Positions 61,184-64,000 of a stretch of 64,000 bases of DNA are shown piece after piece; within the stretch, counting starts at the first letter, position 1, and each line of letters begins with the position of its first letter. Under the pieces are notes generated by a model. It worked only from the letters and a program-made list of their open reading frames with translations. It had not been told where the DNA came from and searched no databases. This DNA is from Sulfolobaceae archaeon. Lineage in GTDB: Archaea; Thermoproteota; Thermoprotei_A; Sulfolobales; Sulfolobaceae. The stretch lies in assembly GCA_028277025.1 (NCBI GenBank), contig JAPYVG010000001.1:118713-182712 (forward strand). Direction: 5' to 3'. Made by a program: the position numbers and the translations under genes.

Positions 61184-61786
61184 ATGAAAAAGAGTTTAGC
61201 ATTATTAACTCTTGTGTTTTTACTACCGATATTAAGTATAAGTGGTATGGCATATGCTATCCAAGCAAATCCCCTATTCTTGGCAGTATATCCTCCTTAT
61301 TCAGTAATTAATGTAGTTAACACTACTTATATAGGTGCTACTCAATACTTTAACAATAACGTAACACAAATCATCATGTTTGTAGCACATAATTCGTCCA
61401 TAAAGGTAGAACTTATCAACGCAACAACTGGCTTGATGGTAGCGTGTATCTACGCATGGATACCTACATCCCTATACAATTATGTCTATTATAGCCCTCA
61501 ATTAGGTTCTGCGTTGTTTGTGGTGAATGTAAGTTCAAATTCTACTCATACAGTTCCAGTGGGGTATCTGCATTTAGGTATCGATTACGTTAAGACTATA
61601 AACGGTACAACAGTATATAATGTCCAAGAAATACCATTAGGGCAATTATGCACATATTATAATGGGCAATTTGTTAAAGTATGGCAACTTCCGACCTTCC
61701 AGAAGTATTTAAATGGTGAAAATGAGATCTTACAAGATATTAAAGAAGATTTAGAAGGGGTTTACGTCCTAACTTTTGTAAGTTAA
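61184..61786 (+). CDS. Secreted glycosylated-looking protein
   Basis: A 200-residue protein. Residues 1-27 are a signal peptide (MKKSLALLTLVFLLPILSISGMAYA). The rest has many Asn-X-Ser/Thr sites (NTT, NVT, NSS, NAT, NVSSNST, NGT), which are glycosylation sites in Sulfolobales. No domain is recognised. The two Cys (VACIYAW, LGQLCTYY) could form a disulfide. Possibly part of the cell surface. TATA-like AAAAAATTTAAATC is about 30-35 bases upstream of the ATG. Confidence 0.72.
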   Translation: MKKSLALLTLVFLLPILSISGMAYAIQANPLFLAVYPPYSVINVVNTTYIGATQYFNNNVTQIIMFVAHNSSIKVELINATTGLMVACIYAWIPTSLYNYVYYSPQLGSALFVVNVSSNSTHTVPVGYLHLGIDYVKTINGTTVYNVQEIPLGQLCTYYNGQFVKVWQLPTFQKYLNGENEILQDIKEDLEGVYVLTFVS

Positions 61787-61794
61787 AAATTTTT

Positions 61795-63774
61795 TTAACT
61801 TAAGACAACTCTTACGTCTACTGCAAACGCACCTCTTTCATTTACAAATAATGGATTTATGTCCATCTCTTTAATGTCTAAGTCCACTATCATCCTTGAG
61901 ATTGACACTAAAGTCCTTATTAACGAGTTCTCATCATAACCCCTCTTTCTGGCATGTAGCATATCAAGTAACTTACTCTCCTTAAGTAAATCTAAGGCCT
62001 CATCTTCATAAATTGGCGATAAACCGTATGCAACGTTCTTCAGAACTTCAACATATATTCCTCCGCTTCCTACAATAACAACGTGACCGAACACCGGGTC
62101 TTTCATACCCCCTACAAATACCTCTAACCCGCTCAACTGTTCTTGGATCATTACCCTTTTAGTAATCTTGGATAATTCTCTATACACATTTTTGACTTGA
62201 TCTTTTTCAACGTTTACTACCACCCCTTTCATTTCAGTCTTATGGACTGGTTCGTCTGGTGAGATTTTCATTACCACAGGATAGCCTATATTGTCTGCAA
62301 CCCTTTGGGCTTCTTCCTCACCCTCAGCAATTCCCCACTTAGGAGTCCTTATACCGTAAATTTCCATTAACTTCATTGCTTCATAGTCTTTCAAAGTTTT
62401 CTTTCCCTTAACTATTTCTAAAGCGGACTCTATTGGCTGTTTAGTCCTAATCTTCCTCCTATGTTGCGGTCTTGTAACATAATATCTTATAGCCTTCACA
62501 GCGTCTTCCGGAAAAGTAAAGGCCGGAATCCCTGCAGTTTCCAGTATTTTCATCGCATAATCCTCGTCTAAACCCATAGTAACTCCTATCATTCCCTTAC
62601 CCTTAAACATGGAAACCACTCTAGCGACATCTGAACAACTGACCATTGGAAGGGCTTGAACTATTACTAACTTAGTACAGTCCAAATCCGATACTATCCT
62701 TAAAGCGGACTGGTAGCGGTCTCTATTTGCATCACCAGTTAAATCTAAAGGATTCCTAGGTACTGATGTTGAAGGTAAAACCTTTTTCAGCTCCTCTTTC
62801 ATCCATGAAGGTAATTCCACGAGCTTTAATCCGTTCTTTTCAATTTCATCTGATGTAAGCACCCCATGTCCACCAGAATTTGTGACAACCAGTATCTGAT
62901 CCCTTATGGGTTCCGAATACATAAGTAGTTTAGCGAGATTTAGCATGTCATGTAGGTTCTCAACTAAGATCCCCCCTACTGTCTTCACTGCAGCTTTAAA
63001 TACCTCAAAAGACCCTGCTAAACTGCCAGTATGAGTTTTCGCCGCTGCCGCACCGTTTGAGGTAGTCCCACCCTTTAGGAACACTACTGGTTTTCTGCTT
63101 GTAGCATCTGGCAGAGTTTCAAGGAAGGAATTTCCGTCAGAAACTCCTTCAAGATAAACGAATATTGCTTTAGTTTCCGGATCCTTTGATAGGTAGTCAA
63201 TTACTTCATATTCTTTAACGTCGGCTTGATTTCCCAAACTAACCATATAGCTTATTCCAATCCTATTCTTCTGAGCCCAGTTAAGCATGTAAACTCCTAA
63301 ACCTCCACTCTGAACTACTAGTGCTATATTCCCTCTCTTGACATCAGAGTAAGCAAATGTTGCATTAAGTTCTGGAGTTATTATTCCGAACGTGTTAGGC
63401 CCCAGTACTCTTATCCCTCCTTTTCTGGCAATGTTTATTACTTCTTCTTCCAGTTTTTCCTCTCCTACCTCTTTGAAACCAGCTGTTATCACTATTGCAG
63501 CTTTAACCCCTTTTTCAACCGACTCCTCCATAACTTGAGGTACTACTTCCCTAGGTACCGTTATTACTACCAAATCTACTGGGTCGGGGATTTCTTTAAC
63601 ACTCCTATAAGCCTTAATCCCTTCAACGTCTTCAGCCTTATTGTTTACCGGATAGAGTTTTCCGTGAAATGTTAAAAGTAAGTTTCTGAAAACTACATTT
63701 CCCACTTTCTCTTTATGCCTTGAAGCGCCTATTACTGCTATACTACTAGGTTTAAACAATGCATCTAATGTCAT
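61795..63774 (-). CDS. ADP-forming acyl-CoA synthetase, fused alpha-beta
   Basis: A 659-residue protein that joins the alpha part (CoA-binding IAVIGASRHKEKVGN, and catalytic His in AKTHTGSLAG near residue 258) with the beta part (ATP-grasp: YPVVMKISPDEPVHKTEMKGVVV, and GMKDPVFGHVVIVGSGGIYVE). It makes acyl-CoA, or ATP from acyl-CoA and phosphate. The acetate, propionate or hydroxyacid preference cannot be read; some archaeal relatives act on 3-hydroxypropionate or 4-hydroxybutyrate. The start ATG is at 63774. It ends 9 bases after the secreted protein gene, in the opposite direction. Confidence 0.92.
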   Translation of the reverse strand: MTLDALFKPSSIAVIGASRHKEKVGNVVFRNLLLTFHGKLYPVNNKAEDVEGIKAYRSVKEIPDPVDLVVITVPREVVPQVMEESVEKGVKAAIVITAGFKEVGEEKLEEEVINIARKGGIRVLGPNTFGIITPELNATFAYSDVKRGNIALVVQSGGLGVYMLNWAQKNRIGISYMVSLGNQADVKEYEVIDYLSKDPETKAIFVYLEGVSDGNSFLETLPDATSRKPVVFLKGGTTSNGAAAAKTHTGSLAGSFEVFKAAVKTVGGILVENLHDMLNLAKLLMYSEPIRDQILVVTNSGGHGVLTSDEIEKNGLKLVELPSWMKEELKKVLPSTSVPRNPLDLTGDANRDRYQSALRIVSDLDCTKLVIVQALPMVSCSDVARVVSMFKGKGMIGVTMGLDEDYAMKILETAGIPAFTFPEDAVKAIRYYVTRPQHRRKIRTKQPIESALEIVKGKKTLKDYEAMKLMEIYGIRTPKWGIAEGEEEAQRVADNIGYPVVMKISPDEPVHKTEMKGVVVNVEKDQVKNVYRELSKITKRVMIQEQLSGLEVFVGGMKDPVFGHVVIVGSGGIYVEVLKNVAYGLSPIYEDEALDLLKESKLLDMLHARKRGYDENSLIRTLVSISRMIVDLDIKEMDINPLFVNERGAFAVDVRVVLS

Positions 63775-63820
63775 AAGTTGTCTTTTAGAGAATTAATATA
63801 AAACACTTACTGTTTAAAAA

Positions 63821-64000
63821 TTAGTTTACCTCTTCAACCTTTAAAAACCTCGTTGTCCCTTCAGCATCTGAACTAACTCCGCCCACGATGGTAATATTTC
63901 CTTTAATCCCTAACCTTCTGGAGTAACCCTTAGCTTCGTTAATTACCTCATCGATATTCTTTAATTCCCTAATCACGATAGGTATAACTCCGTAACACAT
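63821..64000 (-). CDS. Partial or short protein of unknown function at the right edge
   Basis: The frame reads MCYGVIPIVIRELKNID, then EVINEAKGYSRRLGIKGNIT and IVGGVSSDAEGTTRFLKVEEVN before a TAA at 63821-63823. The ATG falls exactly on the last base of the window (64000), so it may be the true start of a 59-residue protein or an internal Met of a longer one. GITIVGG-like glycine-rich parts suggest a small alpha/beta domain. I do not recognise the family. Confidence 0.55.
   Translation of the reverse strand: MCYGVIPIVIRELKNIDEVINEAKGYSRRLGIKGNITIVGGVSSDAEGTTRFLKVEEVN

Overview
The window is a gene-dense, AT-rich stretch of a thermoacidophilic archaeon of the order Sulfolobales. The evidence is the gene content: a serine-type PyrD with a PyrK partner, an ESCRT-III/CdvB paralogue, ArgX-type LysW chemistry, 3-hydroxypropionate/4-hydroxybutyrate cycle enzymes, a Sulfolobus-type Sua5, archaeal translin, and TATA boxes about 25 bases before leaderless ATG codons. 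Gene order and sequences resemble what I remember of Sulfurisphaera (Sulfolobus) tokodaii and S. acidocaldarius, but the Sua5 differs from the S. tokodaii protein I remember, so this is probably a related species. I see no tRNA, rRNA, CRISPR array or intact insertion sequence.

Layout. 1-2669: end of a histidine operon (hisF end, D, E, H, I). 2714-8857: DUF59, seryl-tRNA synthetase, a radical SAM protein like the GDGT ring synthases, a HIT protein, a one-ribbon TFS relative, an Lrp regulator, MarC and two small proteins. 8854-14724: the full pyrimidine set as two divergent operons (pyrB-I-K-C-D leftward; pyrE-F plus a JAMM-domain gene rightward). 14690-18343: AbrB-PhoU regulator, CdvB paralogue with an HTH gene, and a dihydrolipoamide dehydrogenase. 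18379-20868: RNA modification and translation (Taw3, QueE, Nog1-like GTPase, MetRS beta). 20977-29649: purine operon purC-S-Q-L-F-F2-D-M. 29706-38096: two small DNA-binding proteins, then argG-argH-carA-carB-argX. 38084-46461: translin, two likely carbon-fixation cycle enzymes, small membrane and secreted proteins, AmrS, ctaB. 46617-51214: homoserine dehydrogenase, NikR-like regulator and TldD/TldE. 51242-64000: DUF3800, UspA, biotin ligase, Sua5, NuoB, an M20 peptidase, pyruvate:ferredoxin oxidoreductase (porGDAB), a ferritin-VIT1 fusion, and an ADP-forming acyl-CoA synthetase.

The genes work together mainly as anabolic blocks. PRPP-consuming pathways (His, pyrimidine, purine) lie side by side, and carAB supplies carbamoyl phosphate to both arginine and pyrimidines. 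Operon genes are tightly packed, with ATGA overlaps and GGTG/GGAG ribosome sites inside operons.

Most worth a second look: (a) a tandem PurF paralogue that has lost the nucleophile Cys but kept the PRPP loop and the cluster cysteines; (b) three convincing genes (queE, purQ, DUF309) with no ATG, GTG or TTG at the position homology demands; (c) a box C/D sRNA that begins on a stop codon; (d) a perfect 27-bp tandem repeat in which each copy is a hairpin; (e) eight convergent gene pairs whose coding 3' ends overlap by up to 78 bp; (f) a JAMM gene fused by overlap to pyrF; (g) an eroded reading frame beside ctaB.
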